Shown piece after piece: positions 26,050 through 33,871 of a DNA stretch of 64,000 bases (position 1 is the first letter of the stretch; every line of letters begins with the position of its first letter). Location: positions 3,782,001-3,846,000 of the forward strand of contig OZ243957.1 in assembly GCA_965214585.1 (NCBI GenBank). Reading direction: 5' to 3'. Below the pieces are notes generated by a model. That model was given only the letters and a program-made list of their open reading frames with translations, made no database searches and was not told the origin of the DNA. Made by a program: the position numbers and the translations under genes. This DNA comes from JAHCHG01 sp965214585. GTDB lineage: Bacteria; Acidobacteriota; Blastocatellia; Pyrinomonadales; Pyrinomonadaceae.

Positions 26050-26233
26050 TTAAGAAGCTATTTGGAAACTAAAAAAAACGTAACGCCGGCATCTTGCCGG
26101 CTGTCTTGGTGGCATCTTGCCGCCAATTATCTGTTTTTCCTGCCAATTCGAGTAAATAACGCTCGAATTGGCGGCTGGAAGCCACCAAGACAGCCGGCTG
26201 GAAGCCTGCGATACAATTTCCAAACAGCTTCTA
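26050..26233. repeat. Imperfect inverted-repeat element between gap and pgk
   Basis: The outer arms are TAAGAAGCTATTTGGAAA (from about 26051) and TTTCCAAACAGCTTCTAA (to about 26233). Inner arms with GCCGGC..GGCTGTCTTGGTGGC pair with GCCACCAAGACAGCCGGC near 26185-26205. The element fills most of the gap between gap and pgk. A degenerate piece with similar CATCTTGGCGGCAATG and GGTTGCCGGCAAGACGGGCGG words appears at 37791-37922. No ORF is present; it is probably a MITE-like repeat. Confidence 0.8.
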
Positions 26234-26274
26234 AGAAGCATCGGCTCACTTAGGACGCTGCTGACTTTGCATTT

Positions 26275-27555
26275 ATGAATAAAAAAACTATCAAAGATAT
26301 TGATCTAAAAGGAAAGCGCGTTTTGATTCGCGTTGATTTTAATGTTCCTCTAAAAAACGGCAAGGTTGAGGACGACACGCGAATTAAAGCGGCGTTGCCG
26401 ACGATAAAATACGCGGTGGAGCAAGGCGCGAAAGTTATTTTAGCGTCGCATCTCGGCAGACCGAAAGGCGAGCGCGTCGAAAAATATTCGCTTCGTCCGG
26501 TTTTTCAGTTTATGCGCGATTTGCCGGAATTTCAAAGCGAACTCGATCTAACAAACAGCGAATCGGGAATGGATTCTTTCGGAACTTCGATGGGCGAAAA
26601 CGACGATAAACATTACAAAATCTTCTTTGCAAACGACTGCATCGGCGATGAGGTCGAGCATCAAATCAACGAACTGAAAGACGGGGAAGTTCTGCTTCTC
26701 GAAAACACCAGATTTTACAAAGGCGAAGAAGCAAACGACGAAGAATTTGCGAAAGAATTAGCCGAACTTTGCGATGTTTACGTCAACGACGCATTCGGCG
26801 CGGCGCATCGCGCACACGCTTCGACGGCGGGAATCACAAACTTTGTCGAAACTTCCGCTGCCGGACTTTTGATGAAAAAGGAACTCGATTTTTTATCAAA
26901 GGCTTTGGAGAATCCCGAAAGACCGTTTGTCGCTATTTTAGGCGGCGCAAAGGTTTCCGATAAAATTCCGGTTATAAAATCTCTGATCGAACGCAAAGTT
27001 GACAAATTACTAATCGGCGGCGCGATGGCTTACACATTTTTCAAGGCGAAAGGTTACACAATCGGGAAATCTCTGGTCGAAGACGAAATGCTCGAAACGG
27101 CTCTGGAAGTTGAAAAACAGGCGAAAGAATCAGGCGTTGAATTGATTTTGCCGACGGATCATCAAGTTGTGGATTCGTTTGACCCGCTGAATTCGCGCAA
27201 AACGATTCCGATAGATTTTACAAACAAAGGACTTGTCGGTTTGGACATCGGCGAAGAAACGAGAGCGATTTTCAAAAACGCTCTGGAAGGTGCGAAAACG
27301 ATAATCTGGAACGGTCCGATGGGAATGTTTGAAGAAAAACCGTTTGACGAAGGCACGATTGCGATTGCCGAAGCGGTTGCCGAAGCGACGGAAAACGGCG
27401 CGACTTCGATTGTCGGCGGCGGCGATTCGGTGGCGGCTTTAAATCAAGCCGGACTCGGCGAAAAAATCTCGCACATCTCAACCGGCGGCGGCGCGACGCT
27501 CGAATTTTTATCCGGCGAAGAACTGCCGGGCGTGGCGGCTTTGGATGATAAGTAG
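26275..27555 (+). CDS. pgk: Phosphoglycerate kinase
   Basis: A 426-residue glycolytic kinase (1,3-bisphosphoglycerate plus ADP to 3-phosphoglycerate plus ATP). The N-terminal substrate-binding RVDFNVPLKNG and ASHLGRPKG, the mid-region VNDAFGAAHRAHAST, and the C-terminal nucleotide-binding GGDSVAALNQAG and STGGGATLEFLSG are all present. It is about 30 residues longer than usual because of an insertion around residues 90-115 (ELDLTNSESGMDSFG). It is directly followed by family A repeat copy 4. Confidence 0.97.
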   Translation: MNKKTIKDIDLKGKRVLIRVDFNVPLKNGKVEDDTRIKAALPTIKYAVEQGAKVILASHLGRPKGERVEKYSLRPVFQFMRDLPEFQSELDLTNSESGMDSFGTSMGENDDKHYKIFFANDCIGDEVEHQINELKDGEVLLLENTRFYKGEEANDEEFAKELAELCDVYVNDAFGAAHRAHASTAGITNFVETSAAGLLMKKELDFLSKALENPERPFVAILGGAKVSDKIPVIKSLIERKVDKLLIGGAMAYTFFKAKGYTIGKSLVEDEMLETALEVEKQAKESGVELILPTDHQVVDSFDPLNSRKTIPIDFTNKGLVGLDIGEETRAIFKNALEGAKTIIWNGPMGMFEEKPFDEGTIAIAEAVAEATENGATSIVGGGDSVAALNQAGLGEKISHISTGGGATLEFLSGEELPGVAALDDK

Positions 27556-27570
27556 AGCGTAAAATTAAAG

Positions 27571-27709
27571 AGGCGGAAACCCGACAGTTATGGAGGGTGC
27601 TGTTTATAAGTCAAAAAGTTTATAGATAAACAGCATTTTCAACATATTTTTAAAACCCAACAAATTTTTAATCAATCAGCACCCTCCATAACTGCCCTTG
27701 TTTCTGCCT
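27571..27709. repeat. Inverted-repeat element, family A copy 4
   Basis: The left arm at 27571-27602 matches the family core exactly (GGAAACCCGACAGTTATGG). The right arm at 27677-27709 is diverged, with CTGCCCTTGTTTCTGCC in place of CTGTCGGGTTTCCGCC. The interior repeats TATAGATAAACAGC, seen in copy 2. It begins 15 bases past the pgk stop and could act as the end of its transcript. Confidence 0.88.
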
Positions 27710-27819
27710 TTGTTTGCCGTTATAACTTAATTTTTTGCACGTTTCTAAATTTTAATCAAATGAAAGCATATAAATTGCTTGATTAAGCAAATATGGTGGT
27801 GTGATAAAATAATTTTGAT

Positions 27820-27957
27820 ATGGGAAACGCTAATTCAGAAAATTTAACAGTTGCTGAGATTGCATTCGGTAATTTAAATATTTTGCCGGATGTGGTCAAA
27901 CATTTGTTTAAAACTTTAGTTGACAAAAATGTTATTTTCAATGCGGATGCCAATTAA
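27820..27957 (+). CDS. Small hypothetical ORF
   Basis: A 45-codon frame starting MGNANSENLTVAEIAFG and ending IFNADAN. I do not recognise it. It overlaps the start of the next frame (ATGCGGATG inside its last codons), which could mean translational coupling. The codon use is A+T-rich like the flanking sequence. It could be a real small protein, the remains of a larger gene, or chance. Confidence 0.35.
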   Translation: MGNANSENLTVAEIAFGNLNILPDVVKHLFKTLVDKNVIFNADAN

Positions 27958-28189
27958 GATTATTTCAGAAAGTTTAAATAATAAACAAAAAGGAATTGAA
28001 GCGTTTGAAGTTGAAAAATCTGATGAAGGATTTAAAGATTCCCGTGAAATTTTGCTTAAACAAGCAGGTTCATTTAAAGATGATGAATTATTAGATTTTA
28101 TTTATAAAGAACGCAGACGTTCAATGAGATACCCGAAATACAAAACATTTCGGGCTATTCCCGAATTTAGAAGTCGTAAATTGGATTGA
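27941..28189 (+). CDS. Small hypothetical protein, possibly antitoxin-like
   Basis: A frame of about 82 residues from ATG 27941; TTG 27920 and ATG 27929 or 27947 are also possible. The C-terminal part, SREILLKQAGSFKDDELLDFIYKERR, resembles tails of type II antitoxins that end in a short helix before a toxin gene, but no toxin follows; tpiA starts 7 bases on. I cannot assign a family. It overlaps the preceding 45-codon frame by 17 bases. Confidence 0.45.
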   Translation: MRMPIKIISESLNNKQKGIEAFEVEKSDEGFKDSREILLKQAGSFKDDELLDFIYKERRRSMRYPKYKTFRAIPEFRSRKLD

Positions 28190-28196
28190 TTAAATT

Positions 28197-28952
28197 ATGA
28201 GAAAACCTGTCATTGCCGGAAACTGGAAAATGCACAAACTGCACGACGAAGCGGTTGAAACAGCGTTGAAATTGAAGCCTTTGGTTGCCAATGCAAATCA
28301 TTGCGAAATTATTATCGCGCCCGTTTTTACTGCGTTAAAAACCGTCTGCGACCGGCTCGAAGGCTCGAATATTCAAGTTGCGGCGCAAAATTGCGCGACG
28401 GAAACCGAACACGGAGCGCACACGGGCGAAGTTTGCGCGGATATGATAAAGGACATCGGCGCGTCGCACATAATCATCGGACATTCGGAGCGCAGGCAGT
28501 TTTACGGCGAAACGGACAGGACTGTAAATTTGAAAACGAGAGCGTGTCTGCATTTCGGTTTGACGGCAATCGTCTGCGTCGGCGAAATGCTGCCGGACAG
28601 GGAAGCGGGCGAACAGGAAACGGTTGTCGGAGAGCAACTCGAAGGCGGTCTTGACGGTTTGACAGTTTCCGATATGGAACGTATCATAATCGCTTACGAA
28701 CCTGTCTGGGCAATCGGCACGGGAAAAACCGCCACGCCCGGACAGGCTCAGGAAATGCACGAATTTATTCGTTCTTTTTTAGCCGAAAAGCATAATTCGG
28801 AAATTGCCGGAAACGTGCGGATTCTTTACGGCGGTTCGGTCAAACCGGAAAATATTTCGGAGTTGATGAGCGAAGAAGATATTGACGGTGCATTGGTCGG
28901 CGGAGCGAGCCTTAAAGCGGAAAGTTTTGCCGGAATTGTTAATTATAAATAG
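28197..28952 (+). CDS. tpiA: Triose-phosphate isomerase
   Basis: A 251-residue TIM-barrel enzyme interconverting DHAP and glyceraldehyde-3-phosphate. GNWKMHK carries the catalytic Lys11, IIIGHSERRQ the electrophilic His, and AYEPVWAIGTGKTATP the catalytic Glu followed by the loop-6 lid. The C-terminal LYGGSVKPEN and DGALVGGASL phosphate-binding strands are intact. It completes the gap-pgk-tpiA glycolytic set and is followed 62 bases on by secG, a common bacterial order. Confidence 0.97.
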   Translation: MRKPVIAGNWKMHKLHDEAVETALKLKPLVANANHCEIIIAPVFTALKTVCDRLEGSNIQVAAQNCATETEHGAHTGEVCADMIKDIGASHIIIGHSERRQFYGETDRTVNLKTRACLHFGLTAIVCVGEMLPDREAGEQETVVGEQLEGGLDGLTVSDMERIIIAYEPVWAIGTGKTATPGQAQEMHEFIRSFLAEKHNSEIAGNVRILYGGSVKPENISELMSEEDIDGALVGGASLKAESFAGIVNYK

Positions 28953-29014
28953 TTTTCAGAAATTTCGATTTGCATTTAAGTTTGCACATCGAAAATTTCA
29001 ATGGAGTTAAGAAG

Positions 29015-29440
29015 TTGGCATATTTTTTATACGGATTATTTTTTACATCCTGCGTCATAATGGTCGTTTCCGTGCTGTTGCAGCCGGGAAAGACCGATGC
29101 CGGTGCTTTATTTACAAGTAATATTTCCAGTTCGGACTATAAACCGCGCGGTTCGCAGTCAATTTTGGCGAAAATTACGATTGTCGCCGCGACCACCTTT
29201 ATTTTGTCCGCGCTGATGTTATCGCTGCCTGCTTTGACGGGAAATGTGTCGGTTTTGCAGACAACTGGGAATATTGAAGGACCTGCAAAAGATGTCGTTA
29301 CCACCGAAGGAAACGTAAATACAGCCGCGCCTGTCGCAAACGCGAATATCGCCGCGCCCGCTGCAAATTCAAATGTCGGGGCGAACACACCGGCGAATGC
29401 CGAAACTCAGCCGTCTGCAAACACGTCAAGCAATAAATAG
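29015..29440 (+). CDS. secG: Preprotein translocase subunit SecG
   Basis: A 141-residue SecG, an inner-membrane partner of SecYE. The first helix (FLYGLFFTSCVIMVVSVLLQ) is followed by the conserved PGKTDAGALF region, then a second helix (ILAKITIVAATTFILSALML). A C-terminal tail of about 60 residues rich in Ala and Asn (NANIAAPAANSN) is an addition not found in E. coli SecG. TTG 29015 is chosen because a GGAG sequence sits 8 bases before it and the membrane helix begins at once; the frame is open further upstream to 28970. Confidence 0.85.
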   Translation: MAYFLYGLFFTSCVIMVVSVLLQPGKTDAGALFTSNISSSDYKPRGSQSILAKITIVAATTFILSALMLSLPALTGNVSVLQTTGNIEGPAKDVVTTEGNVNTAAPVANANIAAPAANSNVGANTPANAETQPSANTSSNK

Positions 29441-29501
29441 ATTTTTGATACAACTAAAAAGTTTTTATTCGCAACAAAATCAGCGAATTGAAAACAAATC
29501 C

Positions 29502-29586
29502 GCCGAGGTGGTGAAATTGGTATACACGCACGCTTGAGGGGCGTGTGGAGCAATCCATGCGGGTTCGAGTCCCGCCCTCGGCACCA
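29502..29586 (+). tRNA. tRNA-Leu (anticodon GAG), CCA encoded
   Basis: A full 85-nt cloverleaf with acceptor GCCGAGG pairing CCTCGGC, a long class II variable arm, and a T-arm GCGGGTTCGAGTCCCGC. The anticodon loop CTTGAGG gives GAG. The discriminator is A and CCA is genomically encoded. It sits between secG and a convincing terminator. Confidence 0.97.
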
Positions 29587-29594
29587 TTTTTTAC

Positions 29595-29624
29595 AAAAGC
29601 CTTTCGTTTATTCGGAAGGCTTTT
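29595..29624 (+). terminator. Terminator after tRNA-Leu
   Basis: Stem AAAAGCCTTTCG / CGGAAGGCTTTT with a 6-base loop and a T-rich tail (TTTTATTTAT), 8 bases past the tRNA. It can work for the tRNA and possibly the secG transcript. Confidence 0.85.
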
Positions 29625-29657
29625 ATTTATTTTCAGCATCAAGCAAAGTGTTTTTTT

Positions 29658-30701
29658 ATGACAAGGAAATTTTCAATTGAAGATGTGAAATGGGCGAAAG
29701 ATAAAGTTTCGCCCGATTACAGGCATCTTGAAACTGCTGTAAGTTCCGAATCTTTTAAATTTTCCGCTGAAATTCTTGAAAAATTGTGCAGATTAAACAG
29801 TTTCGATTTGGAAAAAGAAAGCGGATTTGCCGACGAGATACTTTTCGGTTTACGCGGCTGCCGAATTGCCTGTGAAAACGAAAAATCTTTTGATTTCGTT
29901 TCCACAATCAACTTGGTCGAGGCTGTGCCGAATCATAAACAAAGCAGATGCGTTCTGGGCGTGTGGAAGCGTTCCGATAATAAAATCGCGGCTTTTCCCG
30001 GTTCAACCGTTCCATTTTGGGAAGCATTAGTAAAACAAATCGAAAAACCGGATGCTAAAATCAGCAATCTGCTTTCCACCGGACTTTACAGATACATAAT
30101 CGGAACGCACAAAAAACTTGACGAAGAATATAAAATTTGCGGAGTTTTCCGGCAGGAAGGAAAAGTTCCGGTGCTGCGAACCAAGAAAAATCCGGTTTTT
30201 GAAATAAACGGCGAATGGGATTTTGCAAATGTCGGCGACAATATTCACCCGTCAAGATTTAAGAACCCGACGGATCAATTTTCATCCGAAGGTTGTCTGA
30301 CCGTTCCGGGCGGCGGCTTTTTTATGGGAAACCACGAACACGACGGGCTTTGGAGCAAATTCCGCAAATCGGCAAATCTGCATCCGGCAAAACCTTGCGA
30401 ATCGGAAGAAGGAAAAAAATATTTATTGATTCTTTTAACCGGACGCGAAGCGAAACTTGCGAAAGAATCCGGTTCAAAAAACTTAACGCGCCTTCGTTTC
30501 GGCTCTTTCGGCGAAAAAGTGAAAAAGCTGCAAACGGCGTTAAAAAATCACGATAAAATTTTTTATCGGCAAGCGATTGACGGTGAATTTGGAATTTATA
30601 CAGCCGAAGCGTTTATAAATTGGCAAAAATATCTCGACGGCGAAAAAGCCGACGGAATTGTAACTCCTAAAGCGGCTCAGAAACTCGGATTCGATTTATA
30701 A
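29658..30701 (+). CDS. Hypothetical protein with C-terminal peptidoglycan-binding domain
   Basis: A 347-residue protein with no signal peptide visible. The last 75 residues (RLRFGSFGEKVKKLQTALK ... DGEFGIYTAEAFINWQ ... GIVTPKAAQKLG) are a PG_binding_1 domain. The N-terminal 260 residues are not a family I can name. They contain IHPSRFKNPTDQFSSEGCLTVPG, where the His followed by Ser-x-Gly-Cys recalls the active-site layout of YkuD-like L,D-transpeptidases (His, then SHGC), so a divergent wall-modifying or wall-binding enzyme is possible. Lack of an export signal also allows a phage-like endolysin or tailocin-type role. Confidence 0.6.
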   Translation: MTRKFSIEDVKWAKDKVSPDYRHLETAVSSESFKFSAEILEKLCRLNSFDLEKESGFADEILFGLRGCRIACENEKSFDFVSTINLVEAVPNHKQSRCVLGVWKRSDNKIAAFPGSTVPFWEALVKQIEKPDAKISNLLSTGLYRYIIGTHKKLDEEYKICGVFRQEGKVPVLRTKKNPVFEINGEWDFANVGDNIHPSRFKNPTDQFSSEGCLTVPGGGFFMGNHEHDGLWSKFRKSANLHPAKPCESEEGKKYLLILLTGREAKLAKESGSKNLTRLRFGSFGEKVKKLQTALKNHDKIFYRQAIDGEFGIYTAEAFINWQKYLDGEKADGIVTPKAAQKLGFDL

Positions 30702-30718
30702 AATCTCGTAGAAAAAAT

Positions 30719-31924
30719 TTAAAAAATAGACAACTTTATCCGCAGATATTTTTTCGGGTTTTGACGAAAATCGTAGATTAATTTCGTGCTTTCCGATGAA
30801 AGTTGATTGATGTTTGAAGTCGTCTGATTTATGTTGTTGTAAAGCGTTTCGTCGGTGAACAGTTTGCCGATAGTGCCTTCTCCCTGCTGCACATCATTTA
30901 TTAGAGTGTCGAGTTTTGCGGCGGTTGAATTAAAATTTGCCAAAGTCTGCCGCGCATCGTCGTAAAGTTGTTCGTCTTTCAAAAGTTTCCCGGCAGTTCC
31001 GCGTCCGGCGTTTAAATCAACCGTGATTTGCTTAAAGTCGTCGGCAATGTTGTTAAATCTCTCGATAGATTTGCGTAAATCGCCGATTGCCGTGCGCGTG
31101 TCGTTGTAAAGTGCTTCGTCGGAAAGCAGTTTTCCGGCAGTTCCGCGTCCGCCGCGCAGATCGGTTGAGATTTGGTCAAGCTGCGTGATCGTTTTATTCA
31201 AATTATTGTAAAGCTGCGGATCGTTGATTAATTTGCCAGCCGTTCCGTCGCCGGATTTGGCTTGGTCAATCAGATTCTGAATTTTTACCATCGTCAGTTT
31301 CGCCTCGCCGACGCTCGAATCGAGGCTTTTGTAAAGCGACGGATCGTTGATAAATCTGCCGAGCGTTCCTTCGCCCTGATTTGCTTTGGTTAAAATCTCA
31401 TTGGTCGGAATGGAAAGTTTATTTATCTGCTCTAAAAGATCGTTTCCCGTCTGCGTCAATTGATTGATAGACATTGCGGCAGTCGAATTTAAAACGTGAT
31501 TTGCCTGAACCGGCGCACCTTTTGAAGTTCCCGGCGTAACATTTATAATTTTATCGTTCGATAAAACCGACGTGGCGATAAGCTGGGCAGTCGAATCCGT
31601 TCTGATGCGGTCTGAAATAGGTTTGCCGTCGAGTTCCTGATCTACTGTCAAAATGGCTTCGATTTTCGCGTCTTCCGGGCTGTCGGGCGGCAAAAATCTG
31701 ACTTCATCAACCTGCCCGATGGTTACGCCCGCAAGTTGGACTTCCGCGCCCGGACGCAATCCGTCGGCACTCGAAAAACGCGCTTTTAATTTTAGTTCCT
31801 TTTTGAATGGATTTAAATCGCCCGTCGAATTCAAGATCAAAAATCCTAAAACAGCGAGTCCGAAAAGCACAAAAATTCCAACGCGCAAATGGCTGAAACC
31901 TAAATTTCTTTTTGTATTTGGCAT
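30719..31924 (-). CDS. mlaD: MCE/MlaD-family lipid-transport substrate-binding protein
   Basis: A 401-residue MCE protein. The N-terminal membrane anchor (LRVGIFVLFGLAVLGFLIL) is followed by the MCE domain (LKARFSSADGLRPGAEVQLAGVTIGQV) at about residues 40-120, then a long helical region. The helical region carries four repeats of a G-x-GT-x-GKL-x-x-D-x-x-LY motif at about residues 186, 223, 260 and 309, with a fifth, shorter variant near 350 (GEGTIGKLFTDETLY). MCE proteins form hexameric rings or tubes that carry phospholipids between the membranes. It is in an operon with the ATPase and permease upstream. Confidence 0.9.
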   Translation of the reverse strand: MPNTKRNLGFSHLRVGIFVLFGLAVLGFLILNSTGDLNPFKKELKLKARFSSADGLRPGAEVQLAGVTIGQVDEVRFLPPDSPEDAKIEAILTVDQELDGKPISDRIRTDSTAQLIATSVLSNDKIINVTPGTSKGAPVQANHVLNSTAAMSINQLTQTGNDLLEQINKLSIPTNEILTKANQGEGTLGRFINDPSLYKSLDSSVGEAKLTMVKIQNLIDQAKSGDGTAGKLINDPQLYNNLNKTITQLDQISTDLRGGRGTAGKLLSDEALYNDTRTAIGDLRKSIERFNNIADDFKQITVDLNAGRGTAGKLLKDEQLYDDARQTLANFNSTAAKLDTLINDVQQGEGTIGKLFTDETLYNNINQTTSNINQLSSESTKLIYDFRQNPKKYLRIKLSIF

Positions 31925-31939
31925 ATAAAAAAAGTTTGA

Positions 31940-32845
31940 TTATTTTCCGTTCAAAAAAGTTTGTATATATTTATCGGGAGTCGAGCGAAGCTGTTCTTCC
32001 TTGCCGCTGAAAATAATATGTCCGTCTTTTATCATAATAATTTCAGTATTGATTATGCAAAGTTTTTCGCCTTCGAGTTCAAAAGCCACTTCGCCGTTTT
32101 CATCTACAATAGCATATTCGGTTGAGAGATATTCCAGATTTTTCATTTCGTGCGTTACAAAAATCGAGGAAACGTCTTCCAGATCGCGCAGTTTTATCGC
32201 CAATTCGCAGATCGTCCGCGCCGTCGGCGGATCGAGTCCGGCGGTTGGTTCGTCAAACATCACGATTTGCGGATCGCCGATCAGAGCGCGGGCGATTCCG
32301 ACGCGCCGCCGCATTCCGCCCGAAAGTTCCGCCGGCATCTTGTCAATTGCGTCTTCTAAATCAACAAACCGCAGCATCCGGCGCACTTCCGTTTCAACCT
32401 TTTCTTCTTCAACGCCCTGTTCGTGCAGACGATACGCGACGTTATCGTAAACCGAAAGCGAATCAAACAACGCGCCTTCCTGAAAGATCATACCGATTTT
32501 TTTGCGAACTTCCATCATTTCCGTTTCGCTGTAATCGGTGATGTCTTCGCCGTCAATCAAAATCTGTCCGGCATCGGGTTTTAAGAGTCCGAGCAGAAGC
32601 CGAATCGTCGTGGATTTTCCGCTGCCGCTGCGTCCTAAAATCACTTTGGTTTCGCCGCGCCGCACCGTGAAACTCACGCCGTCCAGAATAACCAAATCGT
32701 CAAACGCCAGATACACATCGCGGAATTCAATCGCCGGAATGATTCTGTCCGGTTCGTCAACCGCGTCTTCCAAGTCGTGTATTTCCGGTTCTTCTTTCGG
32801 CTCTTCCGAAATTTCTTCATTTTTTCTTTTTAGAAAAGAGAGCAT
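31940..32845 (-). CDS. mlaF: Mla-type ABC transporter ATPase
   Basis: A 301-residue ABC ATPase of the MlaF/Ttg2A type that drives phospholipid exchange with the MlaE permease. Walker A LGRSGSGKST, signature ELSGGMRRRVGIARAL and Walker B IVMFDEPTAGLDP are intact. An acidic N-terminal extension of about 35 residues (EEISEEPKEEPEIHDLEDAV) precedes the ABC domain. It begins 90 bases after mlaE and ends 15 bases before mlaD, so the three are probably one operon in the order mlaE-mlaF-mlaD. Confidence 0.93.
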   Translation of the reverse strand: MLSFLKRKNEEISEEPKEEPEIHDLEDAVDEPDRIIPAIEFRDVYLAFDDLVILDGVSFTVRRGETKVILGRSGSGKSTTIRLLLGLLKPDAGQILIDGEDITDYSETEMMEVRKKIGMIFQEGALFDSLSVYDNVAYRLHEQGVEEEKVETEVRRMLRFVDLEDAIDKMPAELSGGMRRRVGIARALIGDPQIVMFDEPTAGLDPPTARTICELAIKLRDLEDVSSIFVTHEMKNLEYLSTEYAIVDENGEVAFELEGEKLCIINTEIIMIKDGHIIFSGKEEQLRSTPDKYIQTFLNGK

Positions 32846-32935
32846 ATTTGAAACAAAGATAAGTAAACGGTAATTCGGAAATTGTAAATAGTTTTTAGTA
32901 ATTTACGCGCCTGACCGAATCAGCAAAATAAAATT

Positions 32936-33706
32936 CTAAAACGCCTTTGTGCCGAGAATTTGCTGTAATCCGCGGGAGATGAAAAAATCGAGAATAATAA
33001 CGACAATCGAAGCGAGAACAACCGCGTTGGTCGTCGAGCGTCCGACTCCGGCAGTTCCGCCTTTTGTGCTTAAACCTTTGTAGCAGGCGATACTGCCGAT
33101 CACCAAACCGAAAAACAGAGGTTTGATGACTCCGCCCAAAATATCGTCAATCGTAATTCCGCTTCTGACCGAATTAATAAAAACCGTGTAATCCTGCCCG
33201 AATAAACTGGAAGCGACGACTCCGCCGCCGATTATTCCGAAAATATCCGCCGCCACGGTTAAAAACGGAAGCATTAAAACCAGAGCGATAATTCTCGGCG
33301 CGACGAGTTTGCGGTGCGGGTCTGTCGAAAGCGAACGCATCGCGTCAATTTGCTGGGAAACGACCATCGAACCGAGTTCGGCGGAAATCGCCGAGCCGAC
33401 TCTTCCGGCAACCATCAGCGCGGATAAAACAGGTCCTAATTCTCTTATTAAAGTATAAGCGACAAGTTGTCCGGTTTGACTCTGACCGCCGAAATATTCA
33501 AGCGACGGATAAGTTTGCAGCGTCAAAACGCCGCCGGTAAAAAATCCCGTCAGCAAAATGATCGGCAGCGAACCGACACCAATCGAATCCATCTGACGAA
33601 TCATTTCCCGCACATAGCGCGGTTTTGTAACGATACCCAAAAACGCATAGTAGATCAGGTATGTTATATCTTGCAATTCTATTATAAACTTTTTCAGCGG
33701 GTTCAT
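32936..33706 (-). CDS. mlaE: Mla-type ABC transporter permease
   Basis: A 256-residue integral membrane permease of the MlaE family. Features are an N-terminal amphipathic start, then VGVGSLPIILLTGFFTGGVLT-like helix segments, and the family core RELGPVLSALMVAGRVGSAISAELG, followed by DAMRSLSTDP. C-terminal GGTAGVGRSTTNAVV matches MlaE. It forms the inner-membrane part of the retrograde phospholipid transporter with MlaF and MCE proteins. It is first in its operon; upstream lies a terminator of the LTxxQ gene. Confidence 0.94.
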   Translation of the reverse strand: MNPLKKFIIELQDITYLIYYAFLGIVTKPRYVREMIRQMDSIGVGSLPIILLTGFFTGGVLTLQTYPSLEYFGGQSQTGQLVAYTLIRELGPVLSALMVAGRVGSAISAELGSMVVSQQIDAMRSLSTDPHRKLVAPRIIALVLMLPFLTVAADIFGIIGGGVVASSLFGQDYTVFINSVRSGITIDDILGGVIKPLFFGLVIGSIACYKGLSTKGGTAGVGRSTTNAVVLASIVVIILDFFISRGLQQILGTKAF

Positions 33707-33810
33707 TACAAAGCAAATAATTTCAGCAGGCTAATTGCTAAGATTACAACGAAGTCTTGAATTTCACAACTAATATAACTTACAAGGCTGAAATAAAATG
33801 AATTTTCAGA

Positions 33811-33844
33811 TGAAAAAAGCCGACGCTTAAATGAAAGCATCGGC
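33811..33844 (-). terminator. Terminator of the LTxxQ/sigma operon
   Basis: Read in the minus direction, stem GCCGATGCTT / AAGCGTCGGC with a 6-base loop is followed by a TTTTTT run. It lies just after the stop of the LTxxQ gene and separates the sigma/anti-sigma unit from mlaE. Confidence 0.85.
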
Positions 33845-33871
33845 ATTAAAATTTTTATCCAAAAAATAATT

